Part shown: piece by piece, positions 1-12,204 of the stretch | How positions within the stretch are numbered: position 1 is the stretch's first letter | Layout of the letters: every line of letters begins with the position of its first letter | Source: Rehmannia glutinosa | Taxonomy: Eukaryota; Streptophyta; Magnoliopsida; Lamiales; Orobanchaceae | DNA length: 64,000 nt | Assembly: GCA_016081115.2 (NCBI GenBank) | Contig: CM071924.1 | Span: 95,866,616 to 95,930,615, forward strand | Direction: 5' to 3' | Made by a program: the position numbers and the translations under genes | The notes under the pieces: generated by a model | What the model saw: the letters and a program-made list of their open reading frames with translations, nothing else | Databases searched by the model: none | What the model was told of the DNA's origin: nothing

Positions 1-327
1 ATGCTTTTCCTCATAAATGAAAAGTGGTCCAATATTAATCACTTAGAGATTAGACAAGGCCCACGTCACATGAATTCAATATATTTTATCCATTTCGCCA
101 TATATACTTCCATGATTTTCTTTTTTCTTGAAAAGCACGATATCACAACATATCTAAATTAAATAATTGATCAAATGAAATTATTTCTCAATATTTTTAA
201 TGTAATGCATACAGGGAAAAATAAAAATAAAAAATAAATTTAATCACATAAATTGTTGTTTTCCCTTTTTTTTTTTGAGAAGAATAAATTGTTGTTTTCT
301 AATGTTGATTATGATGCTAATTTGCAG

Positions 328-3300
328 TGGAGATGGGAAAGTGCTGTGCTGGGATGTGTTTTCCTTTTCTACCTCCTCCTCTCCAGATTCTTTGTAAGTT
401 AATCTCACCCTTTGGCCTTTCCTTAACTTTTTGCACTATTCTTTTTAATATGTTGGGAGTAGTGATTAAAGAGGATGAGATAAATTTCAAAAAAACTGAA
501 AGATACATGATTCGAACTATGGTACCCTTACAAAGGGTGAGCGATACCACTTGAGCTACAAACTCGTGTTTTTTTTAAATAAGTTGATAGTATTAGTTGG
601 TGGGGAGGGGATAAAATTCACAAAAAACTGAAAGATACTGTGTTCAAACCACGATCAATATTCTTATAAAGGGTGAACGATATCACTTGAGCTACTAGCT
701 AGTGGTCCGCCTTTTGAACTATTTACACAAGGGAAGATTACAAAACTACCTCTGACAATTGGGTTAGTTGGAAATTACAGGGAAAAAAAACCCTTGAGGT
801 TTTATTCTGAATTATATTTTACCTGTCATAAGCAAAAATATTTCAAGCATCTCCTTATATTTTGTAAAAATAATACAGTCACCCTCTTATATTTAACACA
901 TAATCAAACATTAAGGGTTTTTGTTTTATAATTTTCAAACATTTCTGAGTTTTTTTTTGTAATTAACCAAACCTCATGGGGTAGTTTTTGTAATTATCCC
1001 TTAAAATAATTAATTGGCTTTTACATTGACTAAAAGATGAAGACTAGCTTTAATCTTTTTCACATAATTAAGAAAACTTTGTAGCTAGGATGTCATGTCA
1101 GAACTCTTTTTTTTTTTCTTTTTAAACTTACAAGAAACCATTATAATAAAGCATAAAATAATTATTCCATTTACTTGCAATACATTTGAAAGCAACCTGG
1201 TAATTAACACAATTAATTTATAATTGTGCAGAGCAAAAAGAAGCCAAAGCTGTTCTGGATATCAGCCATGGCTCCATTGACATCTGTGATATTGGGAAGT
1301 ATTCTGGTGTATCTCACACATGCTGAGAAACATGGAGTCCAAGTGGTGAGCCCCATGATCAATCCTCATCATAATTGCCTCAATTTGGACTCTTTTTTGT
1401 TTTTTTCTCTCTGTTTTGGCACTGCACCACAGAATAATATCTTGTTTTCATCTTTTCTATTGTCTTCATATAAAGTAATAATTGAAGGCTTCAAGTCAAT
1501 CAATTTAGTAAAGGCATTGTTCATTTTTTACTATTTTTAATCATGCGTGACTTAAATGTTACTATTAGAAATTTAATTAAAATCACAGTATGAGAGGGAA
1601 GAGAGTTAGGTGGGAATCGAACCCAAATACATCGTTGAGTTTTACAAACGTCTTATTACTAGGTTATCAAGCGGTTCCCTTAAAAACCCATATTAGAGAT
1701 TTTGTTTATTTGTTAAAAATATCTTTTAAATTTGTAAGTTGCAAATAATTTCTTGATATTTGTCTTCATTTGCAACTTGCACTTACTGAAATAAACGAAG
1801 ATTTGTCAATTGTAAAGTAAACGATGATTGATGGTAGTAAACCTAATTAGTACTAGGGGCACATGCGAGATGGTAAGTAGTAAGGTGATTGGGTGTAAAC
1901 ACTCTGACATCGCGGGTTCGAATTTGTGCAGTGATAGTTCTTTGCTGAAATATTGCAAAGGTTATTGATGGGTTTTTGGCCGGTTGGTCCTCTCCCGCAG
2001 GAATGCCTCTGGTACAAATGGGGGTTTCGTCTTCGGCACTTTCCCCTCATCAAAGAAAACCTGATTAGTTATAGCTTAATTAAATAATCTTATGAAGTTT
2101 TTTTTCTTGCATTAACATCGTAAAAACCAAAAAAATAAAATAAAAAATTAAGTACTTCTCAAATTCACATGATGAAGAACTCTAAAAAATCCAAGAGAAA
2201 ATTAAAGGAAAGCTAAAAATAGGTTGTTGATTTTTGGCAATGTGCGAGGACATGTTTAGACAATCTTGGTTGTTCTTACATGGAATAGTTAATGATGCAC
2301 AAACTTTTTTTTAATTTTTTTGTTTTTTTGCAGATAGGAAATTTGAAGAAAGGGATAAATCCACCATCAATAATGCATCTCAACTTCGATTCAAGATATC
2401 TGACAACAGCTATCAAAACTGGCATTGTCACGGGCATCATTTCTCTTGCTGTAAGTACATTTTCTGAATTTTAATTTCAATTCTTGTTTTATTTTATTAT
2501 TTAAAACATAAGAAAATGTATTTAAGAATATTGAACCACTCATTGAATTTTATGATCAAGTAAATAAAAGTACGATGTAACATTTAACTTTTTTGGTTTT
2601 CCATGTGCTTTGGGACCGAAAATATAATCTTTTCTCCATTTGCTGCCAAATAATTGCAATTTTTGTATTTGGACCACTTGTGTTTTGTCTTGTCTTCTTT
2701 TGTAGTAGTCATAAAATGGTCCACATATTCAATTAGGCATAAGACCATAGTGCATGAAGATAGCAACTTAACTATTTGGAGCATTATGGATTAAATTGAC
2801 AAGGAGTGTGAATTTATGTGAAGATCAAATTACTCTAAAAATAAATAAGGGATAATTACAAAAACACCCATCAGGTTTAGGCTGATTACAAAAAAACCCA
2901 GACATTTTCAAAATGACAAAAATGAAAAAACTCTATCAAGTTTGATTATATGTTAAATTTAAGTGGGGAAATGTAGTATTTTTATAAATATCTGGGAGCT
3001 TTTGATATGTTTTTTTTGCTTTTAAAGGGGAAAAATGTAAGACGAAATCAAACATCAAGGGTTTTTTGTAATTTTCAAAAACCTTGGGTTTTTTTGTAAT
3101 TAGCCCAAAAAGGGTTTTTTGTAATTATCCCAATAAATAATTGTAATATCACATGCATTGACAGTACTTCTCCTTGAACTTGAGGAGTTGAGTAAATTAC
3201 AAGAATATTGTCTGACGCTCAAATTAATTCTAGAGCAAGTATTAATTAGAGTATTAAGAAGCATATAAGTAGAAATTAAATGGGTCGGGTCAAATCGATC

Positions 3301-5933
3301 TTTGGCCCACTAAGCCAAAGAGAAAAAAGTCAGCCCGAAATTTCACTGCTATTTTTCGTGCCCGGACCTGGCCCACGCTTTGAAAATAAACATAAAACAT
3401 TTAGTCCTAAGAAAATGTAATCCTACCCAATGGGCTAGACGAGTAGGACTGGTTCTGACAGCTCTACAAATAGTTACTTAATTAAGCACAATGTTTCAAT
3501 TATAAGAATGAAGGGTATTTATAGGCAAACTGGTGTGTATCATGTTTTTTGACTTCAAAGTTATATTGGGCTCAATTTGGGTATAACAACCTATATAGAC
3601 TTTACTCTATTGGGCCTTTCCAGATAATATTCTAACTTGGGCTTATTGTTTAGCACAGTCTAATAAACTCTCTATTGGGTCAAGTCCTTAACCATTCAAT
3701 CTTAATCTTAATTATCAAAAGATACTAATACTAGCCTTACACAATCACAAAAATTAACTCAAAAAAGAAATCACAAAATTAATTTGCTTGATTACTATGT
3801 TTTCTATCTAATTACATGTTGTGATTGGATTTACCTTTTCTATTATTTTTTTTTTCAAGATATTAAAAATTTACAAATATCAATTTTTGTATGGGGACAG
3901 GAAGGAATAGCAGTGGGGAGAAGCTTTGCCATGTTCAAGAATTACAATATTGATGGCAATAAAGAAATGATTGCTTTTGGAATGATGAACATTGCTGGAT
4001 CTTGCACTTCTTGTTACCTAACCACAGGTAATGGGCCTTGCACTTTGAAACTCCCTCTCAAATCTTATTGGGCTGGCCCAGATAAATACTTCCCATATTA
4101 ATCAAAATATAGGTTGCAAAGTGTAAAAATAACGTAAGTTCAGGTTGTAATTTTATTTTTGTTTCCCAATTGCAGAAATAATAAGTTGCTAATTTTTTGT
4201 GCACTGGATTTGAATCAGGGCCATTTTCGCGGTCGGCCGTGAACTTCAACGCGGGATGCAAAACCGCGGTGTCTAACATAGTGATGGCCATTGCGGTGAT
4301 GATAACGTTGTTATTTCTAACTCCGTTGTTTCATTACACGCCGCTTGTTGTCCTATCGTCTATTATCATTGCCGCCATGCTCGGCCTCGTAGACTACGAC
4401 GCGGCGATCCATCTATGGCACGTCGACAAGTTCGATTTCGTCGTGTGCATGAGCGCGTATATCGGCGTTGTCTTTGCCAGCATTGAAGTTGGCTTAGTCT
4501 TGGCTGTAAGTAACTATTCTCACCATTTTTTTTTCTTTAGTTCTGGTCTGAACTTGAGAGTTTTAATCACTCGACCATTTATTCTGCATAGAAAAGTTTG
4601 AGGAAAATTATGATTCTTGACTAATGTGGTAAAATATTTATATGTGCAGATTGGATTATCTGTTATGAGGGTACTATTATTTATTGCAAGACCAAGGACT
4701 GTAGTTTTAGGCAACATTCCTGATTCCAAGGTTTACAGAAATGTTGATCAGTATGAAAATGCACACAATGTTGAAGGAATTTTAATTCTTGAAATTGATG
4801 CTCCTATTTACTTTGCCAATTCAAGCTACTTGAGAGAAAGGTAAATAAATATCATCCTAGCCAAACTATGCTATATAATCATAAAAACCAAGTAAATTTA
4901 TATATTTTGGGGAATTAATTTGTTTGCAGAATTTCAAGATGGATTGATGACGAAGAAGACAGAATAAGATTATCTGGAGAAACTGGATTACAGTATGTCA
5001 TACTAGACATGAGTGGTGAGCAAAAAGAACTCTGTTCCTTAGATATGAAAGGGATAATTACCAAACATACCCCTGAGGTTTAACTTATTCCAAAAGAAGA
5101 TTAGTTACCTTTCAAAATTACAAATACCCCTTAAAAGTATTACAAACAGTTTGTATTTGCTAACAAATATCTCCCCCTCCCTCGAAACAAATATCCGAGG
5201 GTATTTGTAATATTGAAAGATAGCTGAGTTTTTTTGTAATTATCCCGATTTGAAAACTTTGGAGGGAATTAATATTAACTAAATCCGACTTCTCGTATAG
5301 TTTAATCAGCCATTGGAAACATCGATACAAGTGGGATTACAAACAGATTAGTTACCTTTCAAAATTACAAATGCCCCGTAAAATATTACAAACAATTTGT
5401 ATTTGCTAACAAATATCTCCCCCCTCCCTTGACACAAATATCCAAGGCTATTTGTAATTTTGAAAGATAGCTGAGTTCTGTAATTATCCCGATTTGAAAA
5501 CTTCGTCGGGAAAATTAACTAAATCCCACTTCTCGTATGCTTTTATCAGCCGTTGGAAACATCGATACAAGCGGGATTAGCATGTTCGATGAGGTTAAAA
5601 AGATCGTTGATCGAAGAGGGCTCAAGGTAATTAACTCATAGATCATGATCAAAATTATTTAGTTTCATGAACAAAAAATAGCATAAAAATAGCAAGTTCA
5701 TGTATATTATGTGACATTTACAAGGTTGTTTTATTGGATTTTTTTTTCAGCTAGCATTGGCCAATCCAGGTGCTGAGGTGATGAAGAAGCTAAATAAGTC
5801 TAAATTTTTGGAAAGAATTGGACAAGAATGGATTTTCTTGACTGTGGGAGATGCTGTTGGAGCATGTAACTATATGCTCCACACTTGCAAGTCAAAATTG
5901 AATAGTGATGAAAAATATAGCAACAATGTGTGA
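328..5933 (+). CDS. SULTR3: Group 3 sulfate transporter, 3' part of gene (nine exons visible)
   Basis: Proton-coupled sulfate/anion transporter of the SLC26/SulP family, a membrane protein. Exons by splice signals and reading frame: 328-393, 1232-1345, 2334-2450, 3901-4027, 4219-4505, 4650-4840, 4930-5015, 5550-5626, 5751-5933; phases join without a break and give 415 residues ending in NNV-stop. Visible family motifs are EGIAVGRSFAMFKNYNIDGN, GPFSRSAVNFNAGCKT and a membrane-spanning block, then a C-terminal STAS domain (from about YRNVDQYENAHN) with LDMSAVGNIDTSGIS. The family is usually about 650 residues, so roughly the first third is upstream of the window. Wording such as IGNLKKGINPPSI and ANPGAEVMKKL resembles subgroup 3;1/3;2 as I remember it; the exact orthologue is uncertain. 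Exon 4219-4505 is clearly richer in G/C third positions than its neighbours. Bases 1-327 are intron. Confidence 0.93.
454..702 (-). repeat. Two tandem tRNA-like (SINE-type) fragments
   Basis: Two related blocks, about 454-566 and 597-702, share a run around AAAAACTGAAAGATAC followed by a reversed box-B-like stretch (gattcgaac, gttcaaacc) and CACTTGAGCTAC. On the minus strand this looks like the tRNA-related head of a SINE. They lie in an intron of the sulfate transporter gene. No target duplication was found, so the boundaries are approximate. Confidence 0.45.
731..1000. mobile_element. MULE-type MITE, family A copy 1
   Basis: Starts GGGAAGATTACAAAACTACC and ends TTTGTAATTATCCC, the inverted complement; the whole 270 bp is a weak long inverted repeat. 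Flanks tttacacaa and ttaaaataa agree at six of nine bases, so the target duplication is weak here. It lies in an intron of the sulfate transporter gene. Confidence 0.7.
1857..2056 (+). mobile_element. SINE
   Basis: A 200-bp element with tRNA-like internal promoter boxes: a box-A-like part near 1870-1895 and box B GCGGGTTCGAATTT near 1913-1926. It is flanked by an imperfect direct repeat of about 18 bp (1839-1856 and 2057-2074, about 15 matches). The size, boxes and long target repeat fit a plant SINE. It lies in an intron of the sulfate transporter gene. A separate reversed box-B-like string (gggaatcgaaccc) near 1612-1626 suggests another older fragment. Confidence 0.7.
2849..3131. mobile_element. 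MULE-type MITE, family A copy 2
   Basis: 283 bp, ends GGGATAATTACAAAAACACC and its complement. Both sides carry the same 9-bp direct repeat, aataaataa (2840-2848 and 3132-3140). Long inverted-repeat structure and a 9-bp target duplication point to the Mutator superfamily. Intronic in the sulfate transporter gene. Confidence 0.85.
3270..3466. mobile_element. Possible hAT-type fossil
   Basis: Starts TAGAAATTAAATGGGTCGGG and ends TGACAGCTCTA, resembling the ends of the better hAT elements in this window. The 8-bp flanks (catataag, caaatagt) match at only five positions. Treat as a degraded copy; it lies in an intron. Confidence 0.35.
5051..5246. mobile_element. MULE-type MITE, family A copy 3
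   Basis: A shortened 196-bp copy with family A ends and flanks gatatgaaa and gatttgaaa, which match at eight of nine bases. It sits in the intron between the STAS exons of the sulfate transporter. Its right part was later included in a tandem duplication (see 5098-5581). Confidence 0.8.
5098..5581 (+). repeat. Tandem duplication copying a splice acceptor and exon start
   Basis: Unit 1 (about 5098-5338) and unit 2 (about 5345-5581) are near-identical. Each contains the right part of the family A MITE, following intron DNA, an acceptor AG, and the first ~30 bases of the STAS exon (CCATTGGAAACATCGATACA in unit 1, CCGTTGGAAACATCGATACA in unit 2). Only unit 2 continues into the rest of the exon (5550-5626). 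The unit 1 acceptor at 5308-5309 is therefore a decoy that would read into intron and stop. Confidence 0.88.
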
Positions 5934-6138
5934 AATTTTATAGTGTATGTGCCTAGCTATTTGAGATGGTGAGATTAAAAGTGCGAAAGGCAAATTTTTT
6001 CCCCTCTTGAATAATGTTACAACGTGTAATGTGTATTGAATAATTGTATATTAATTAGTTTGCTTCGAATTTTAACAAGGAAAAATGGGTTGTTGTAGTA
6101 GTGACCACAGTTCATAATTAAATTGTCACCATGCATGG

Positions 6139-7221
6139 TAGAGCTGTGCACGGGACTTGGAGATCACTGGAACCGAACCGATACTCCGAACCGAAAAATA
6201 TCCGAACTGAAAATATCCGTTGACTTTTTCACTTTCTCTGAACCGAACCATCCCGAAATTTTTTTTGGTACGGTTCTGGAGATTTTTAAAATATCCGTAC
6301 CGAGAACCGCACCGAACCATACCGTTCCATGCCGAACCGAAGATCCGAAGATAGAACCGATTTTTAAGAATTTTTTAATACATTTATTTTATTTATATTT
6401 TGGTATTGTGACACCCCACATTTAATTAACCTAGAAAATTATCATATATCTCACATTATCTTCACGCCAATGTGACACCATACACCACCATTCACGACAA
6501 ATGAGTTTTCGTATTTCAGGACTTTCGAGGTAAGTTCGATCATTTATGTTGTATTTTGCTACATTTGATATTTTTGGTTATTTATTATGTATGATTATAA
6601 AATTAAAAGAAAAGGTCCAATGGTTGGAATTTGGAGTTAGCAATCTCAGAATAATCTCTAGGTCTAAGATGATGTTTTTAATTTTTATGATTTTGGTTAC
6701 TGCCCTGAAATATCCAACTATTGGATATCATATTGTTTATAAAGATTTTAATTTTTAACTTAAATAATAATAAAAAAGAATGATTGTTGTATTTTAGTAG
6801 GAAAGGATGATTGTTGTATTTTAGTAGGAAAGACATGATATATACTAACCGAGATGAATTATATCTCAAAAAATAAAAAAAAAAAGAATGTTTTTAATTT
6901 GAGATTGTGTTGCCCTTTATGGTTGTAGTATTTATTTTGAGATTGCACGAAAAAAAAAAGGAATGGGCTATAATTATTTGGTGATTTTTACATTCAATTT
7001 TTTTTTTTTTGTAAGTTTTACTTTTGATTAATCTCAAATCGTCCCCGAACCGCATCCGTCCCGTTAGAATCAATCCCCGCATCGAATTTTCGATGCGGTT
7101 AGGTACGGAGATTTTTTTTCTACGGTTCGGTTCTGGAGATTGATTTTTAAAATCTCCGAACTTTGGGATGATTCTGGAGATTTATAAATCTCTGAACCGT
7201 CCCGTACCGTGCACACCCCTA
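6139..7221. mobile_element. Non-autonomous hAT element
   Basis: 1083 bp with inverted ends TAGAGCTGTGCACGG and CCGTGCACACCCCTA. The 8-bp flanks atgcatgg (6131-6138) and gtgcatgg (7222-7229) match at seven of eight. Subterminal stretches are packed with AACCGAACC-like repeats, as expected for transposase binding sites of hAT elements; the middle is AT-rich and non-coding. It lies just past the sulfate transporter gene. Confidence 0.8.
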
Positions 7222-7470
7222 GTGCATGGTGCTATTGTAGAACCTCGATAATTTAATACTCGATTAATTGATAACCTCGTTTAAATAGTATTTTACGTCC
7301 GGTCCCCGACTAGAATAACGTGCTAAATCAATAATTTGTTAATATTATAAGGTAATGAGAATTCATATAGGCCCTATTCAATATATAAATTAATATTTTT
7401 TTTAATATGTAATGTATTTATGACCAATCTATAAAGACTTCATAAAAAATGACACAATTGTTATTTGGTT

Positions 7471-8221
7471 ATTGTTGAAATTGTTGGAATTGGTTTTAAA
7501 TAAATTGGGTTATGACCCGATTTTGACCAATTATTTAAGTGGGTTCATTTATTCGATGTATGAAATAAATGAGATAAACGTCATCTACATCACGGGTAGA
7601 TGAGTTTAGCATTTTGAATTTCTCAAAACCAATGTCGGGTGAATGAGTAAAGAGCATTTTGAAAATCATATCCCACACAGGAAACATATTAAATGTTTGG
7701 TTAGTTAATAAAGAGCTTCACCACTAATAAAGAGTAATCATGTGGAACTCCTTATAGTACACCCTAGTGGACCAAGTCAATTTTGACTAGCCTTTGGCTA
7801 GCTCAAAAAACACCGAAGACGTTGCAGAGCACTGCCCGAGCCCACGCACGTCGCACATAGTCGCATTTGGCGCTTTAGAGGGTTCAGTCCAGTGGCTCAG
7901 TGACGTGGCATGGCAGCTCAGGTGGCAGTGACTTGGCACAATCGTCCGAGTGGCGACACGTGGCACTGATTGGATGCATCTGTTCGCTGACGGGGAACCG
8001 TGACAGGACACAACTGTCTAGTGTGCAGAGGTGTATGCCAAAAGGTGTATTCCTTCAGTCAGATGCTTCAACACATCCGAAAATTTCAAATTTACTTGCT
8101 TCATTCTGCATAAGTCCATAAAAGCGAGTTCAATTGTACTATGCACCGTACATTTATTTTCGTATTGAAACTCTGCTCGAATTTTTCAGCCACTCGCTAT
8201 ACACCACCACTTTTTCCAACA
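7471..8221 (+). repeat. Possible degraded LTR; otherwise unassigned intergenic DNA
   Basis: The stretch begins TGTTGAAATTGTTGGAATTG and could end near CCAACA at 8215-8220, which would suit an LTR. A GC-richer block (about 7800-8020) lies inside. I found no flanking 5-bp duplication and no primer-binding site, so this is weak. From 8222 to 9365 I see only AT-rich DNA. Confidence 0.25.
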
Positions 8222-9402
8222 GAAATTGTTGTCACCTTGAATCTCATTTCTGATTTTGTTAAAGTAATAAGAACGTCTAGTGTGGTTTTCTCATAACTCA
8301 ACAAAAATTATTTAATATCATTGTTGTTGAACTTCCTTCGAAAAGAGAGACACTTTGTGGTACATGTATTTGGTACTATATACATGTCTTATTTTTGTCA
8401 AAATTGGTCATTTGACATTTATCCACGCGTCAAGTGTACATACAATATGTACATAGATCGAAAATGGGTCATCTTCCATTTTGTAAAATTTGTGTGGATA
8501 TTACAGAGAGAATGACTCACAACTCACAAGGACAAAAATAAGTGTGAAATGAAAAAAATAGTTCCTACACAATTTTTATTCTTGTGTCTTTTGTTCTTCG
8601 AAATTTACACAAAAATTATGGAATGAAAAATATAAAAGATCCCAGTCCTACATAGATCGGATGCGGAGCTAGAGTGGGGCAGGAGCTAAGCTAGCAAAAT
8701 CCAGTCCGACCCATGATTTTGGCTAGGACGACCAAAAAAAATTAGGCATGAAAAAATTTAGGACTATTTGGCCCAACCCAATTCACGAGTAGGTTGAGGT
8801 TAACACGACCCGACAGATTAAGTGTACAAAATGCATGTGTCTGGATTAGGTCATTCATTTTCTCGGCTTGACCAGGCCCAAAAAATCTCAAAAGCCCGAT
8901 GGGCTTGGATCGACCCGACCCAATCCACTGAAATTTCTAACTGGCGACCATCCCCTCAACCTAATAAATTTGCTAAAATTAATATTAAGTTTATATATAT
9001 AATTATTATAATTTTTAAAGTTTGACCCCTTAAAAATTTTAAAAAAAAAACTCTTTCTGTAAAAATAAATATTGCCCCTTCCCCCCTAATAAATTCCGTT
9101 ATTTTAACTGCTTTCCCATCAAATGGTAACATGATTTCAATTACATAATTACATATAACATATTTTTGAACTTTATATTAGTCAATGACACGGTTTTTAA
9201 ATAAGGGTGTGACGACTTTCTCTAGTATCGCGTTTCCAATCAAAGGACCACGATTTTAATTCACATACTTACATGAACTTTTATACATAATTTTCTTTGA
9301 ATGGGGAAAATGATCCGTTGCCCTCCAGAAAAATGATGTGAAATTTCTCCCACACCACTACACCAGTGACCCCAATCGGCGTAGAAATAATCGGATTGGC
9401 AT

Positions 9403-11110
9403 ATGGCTCCTCCCAAAAAACCCAGCAAAATCAGAAAGATTCGAAGAAATTTCAGAAAGGCAAGAAGAAGAAGAAGAAAAACAAGAACAAGAGTAATAAG
9501 ACAGTTCCAGTAGATAATAAAGCTATTGACTCTGAATGGTGGGAAATTTTCTGGAACAAGAACTCCCCTGACTTAGGTACCCCTTCTCTGAGTTTATCCC
9601 CTTTTTTTGGGGCTTTTTTAATACAATTGTTTTATCAAAATTTAGCTGTATTAGGTCAAGCAAGCGGCTGGTAGTGTTTTCAAATCTTAAGAAATTGCAT
9701 TTTTGGGTTTCTTCATTTTAGTGTATAAGTTGCATTATTCGATGAATTTAGCTGTAATATTGCAAGTTAGTCTGATGGGCACTCGTATTTTTAAATTCTT
9801 AATAAACCCTTTTGTTGAATCTTATTCATGGTTCGGAAACAGGGGTGATTGTTTTTCCTGTTTCTTTAATTTGGTGTTTCAGAAATTAAATACGATTATA
9901 AGTAAATTATGCAAGATTTTTCTCTTTTAGTATTGTTTATAGTGATGCTGTGAAAAAAAATTAGTGAACAAAATGTTGAAACAGATATCTTCTTTAGGTT
10001 GAAGATTGATAGTATGGGATGCATTTGATATTTCAAACCTAAGCTTTAAACTGAAAAATATTGTTGAGCTTTATCTTGAGAACTTTTGTGGAGCTAGCCT
10101 CAGTTTGAGGGTATTTGTTTAATTTGCATTGATATTATTTTGTAGTTTCAAATGTTCCTCTTGATGAGGAGGAAGGTTTTAAGCATTTCTTTCGCGTCTC
10201 CAAGAGAACGTTCGAGTACATTTGTTCGCTCGTAAGAGAAGATCTCATCTCCAGACCTCCTTCGGGACTCATCAACATTGAGGGGAGGCTCCTGAGTGTC
10301 GAAAAGCAAGTTGCTATCGCGTTAAGAAGATTAGCTTCTGGCGAATCACAAGTTTCGGTCGGAGCTTCCTTTGGAGTCGGACAGTCAACCGTTTCTCAAG
10401 TCACTTGGAGATTTATCGAGGCAATGGAAGAGCGCGCGAGGCACCATCTCAAATGGCCCGACTCAACTCAAATCGAACGGATCAAATCCGGTTTCGAAGC
10501 ATCGTCCGGTTTACCTAATTGTTGCGGAGCAATAGATGCTACCCACATTGTTATGACACTTCCCGCCGTTCAAACATCAGACGATTGGTGCGACCAAGAA
10601 AACAATTATAGTATGTTTGTCCAAGGCGTGGTTGACTTTGAGATGCGGTTTCTAGACATTGTCACGGGGTGGCCCGGGGGTTTACCTATTTCGAGACTAT
10701 TGAAGTTTTCGGGATTTTACAAACTTTGTGAGAGCGGTGGACGGTTGAATGGGCAAGCAAGGACGTTGTCCGAAGGTGAGGAGATTAGGGAATATATAGT
10801 TGGTGGTGGTAGTTACCCTCTTCTCCCGTGGCTTATAACTCCGTTTGAAAGTGGTGAGCTCTCGGAGTTCGATTCGGTTCTTGAAACTGCGAGAGCTTGT
10901 GCTGTTAGGGCGTTTTCGCAGCTGAAGGGCGGTTGGAGAATACTCAACAAGGTCATGTGGAGGCCGGATAAAAGGAAATTGCCGAGTATTATCTTGGTCT
11001 GTTGTTTACTTCATAATATTATTATCGATTGGGCTGATTACAATAAAAATCCGTTTCGAAATTACAAAAAAAAACTGAGTTTTGATTTTGTCTTAAATTT
11101 AAGGGGGTAA
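9403..11110 (+). pseudogene. Domesticated PIF/Harbinger-type nuclease gene (ALP1-like), apparently broken
   Basis: Two exons: up to 9576 (lysine-rich head, then EWWEIFWNKNSPDL) and 10146-11110. Exon 2 carries the DDE-type domain: FFRVSKRTFEYICSLVRED, helix-turn-helix-like VGASFGVGQSTVSQVTWRF, GAIDATHI, MVTGWPG-like IVTGWPGG, YPLLPWLITP and KVMWRPDKRKLPSIILVCC. The third catalytic Glu context of active Harbinger nucleases (ERxFGxLK) is replaced by VRAFSQLK, as in the ALP1-like host proteins. Two defects are visible. The natural ATG at 9403 (MAPPKK...) is one frame off from the rest of exon 1, as if one A was lost in an A-run. After LLHNIIID the C-terminus runs into a family A MITE and stops early at 11110. 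A sequencing error at the A-run is possible. Confidence 0.82.
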
Positions 11111-11274
11111 CTGGAATATTTTTATAAATGTCGTGGGGTTTTGAACTGGTGTTTGCTTATGAATGGGAAACATAAGACGGAAGCAAAACTCTAGCGGATT
11201 TTTGCAATTTTCATAAATATATGTGTTTTCTTTTGTAATTAGCCCGAACCTAAGGGGATTTTTGTTATTATCCC
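11031..11274. mobile_element. MULE-type MITE, family A copy 4, fused to the Harbinger-like gene
   Basis: The right end is typical (TAATTAGCCCGAACC ... TTATTATCCC). The left end, GGGCTGATTACAATAAAAAT, is diverged and an internal piece is missing. The last 27 codons of the Harbinger-like reading frame lie in this element. No 9-bp duplication was found, so a deletion at one side is likely. Confidence 0.65.
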
Positions 11275-11674
11275 TTTGGTTTATTGCATATATAGATGCA
11301 AATATCGTTTTAGCGCTACCAATCGTATGTATCATCTCATTGATCACTTGATAATGAAGAACTCGTTTAATCAATATAGTTGATCATTGTATTTTCAAAA
11401 CTAGCAAATACGTAAATTATGGTTGGGAAAAACTCATATGAGACGGTCTCGCGGTTCCAATTCCTGATCACTATGGTTTAGTGATTATCTTTCCAAAAAT
11501 GTTAAGACAAGTAGTTCAAAACTAATTTGATTCTCAAAAAAAAAAAAAAAAAAAAAACTAATTTGGAGAACAGAGAATTTGGATGCTTATGGATGTGTTC
11601 TTGATGATTGTTCATTGTTTTTCTGTCCTGATATATTCATCCCTCTTAACAAACCTTTGAACTCATTTATTTAT

Positions 11675-11967
11675 TTGATAATTACCAAAAAAAAAAAAAA
11701 ACGAGGTTCAGGCTAATTACGAAAAACTCCAGAAGTTTTTGAAAATTACAGAAAACCCTTGAGGTGTGATTACATCTTACATTTTCCCTTCATAAGCAAA
11801 AAAAAAAAAACAATTCAAAACCCCCTCGAAATTTATAGAATTATTACAGTTACGCCGTCAAATTTAAGACATAATCAAATTTGAAGGGATTTTTTGTAAT
11901 TTTGAAACATCTCTGGATTTTTTTGGTAATTAGTTCAAACCTCAATGTTTTTTTTTTTAATTATCCC
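11675..11967. mobile_element. MULE-type MITE, family A copy 5
   Basis: 293 bp, left end TTGATAATTACC followed by a long A-run, right end AATTATCCC. Flanks tttatttat and tttatttgt match at eight of nine bases. A short fragment resembling family B ends (ATGAGACGGTCTCGCGG) lies upstream near 11438-11455. Confidence 0.72.
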
Positions 11968-12204
11968 TTTATTTGTGGCATTTTATGTTTCTCTTCCAAT
12001 AAACACACACACATTATGAACTGCTGAGTAAAAAGATCAAGATATAAAAGTGCAGCATAGAAAAACCAAATAAACTTTTATATAAACCTACATTCCAAAC
12101 ACAATACTACTCTCAGTTATATAATCCTTTTTAATCCAGAGAACTTTATCAATCCTATCAAGAAAAGCAAATGGGACCCTTTTTGTTATTTTTGGCTGCT
12201 TGTT

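Noticed and set aside
520..700. tRNA genes
   Set aside because: Only reversed box-B-like strings are present, with no complete cloverleaf; tRNA-derived SINE fragments explain them better.
9366..9402. Upstream extension of the Harbinger-like frame to a GTG start
   Set aside because: Plants start nuclear genes at ATG; the in-frame extension has no ATG, so it does not rescue the frameshifted start.
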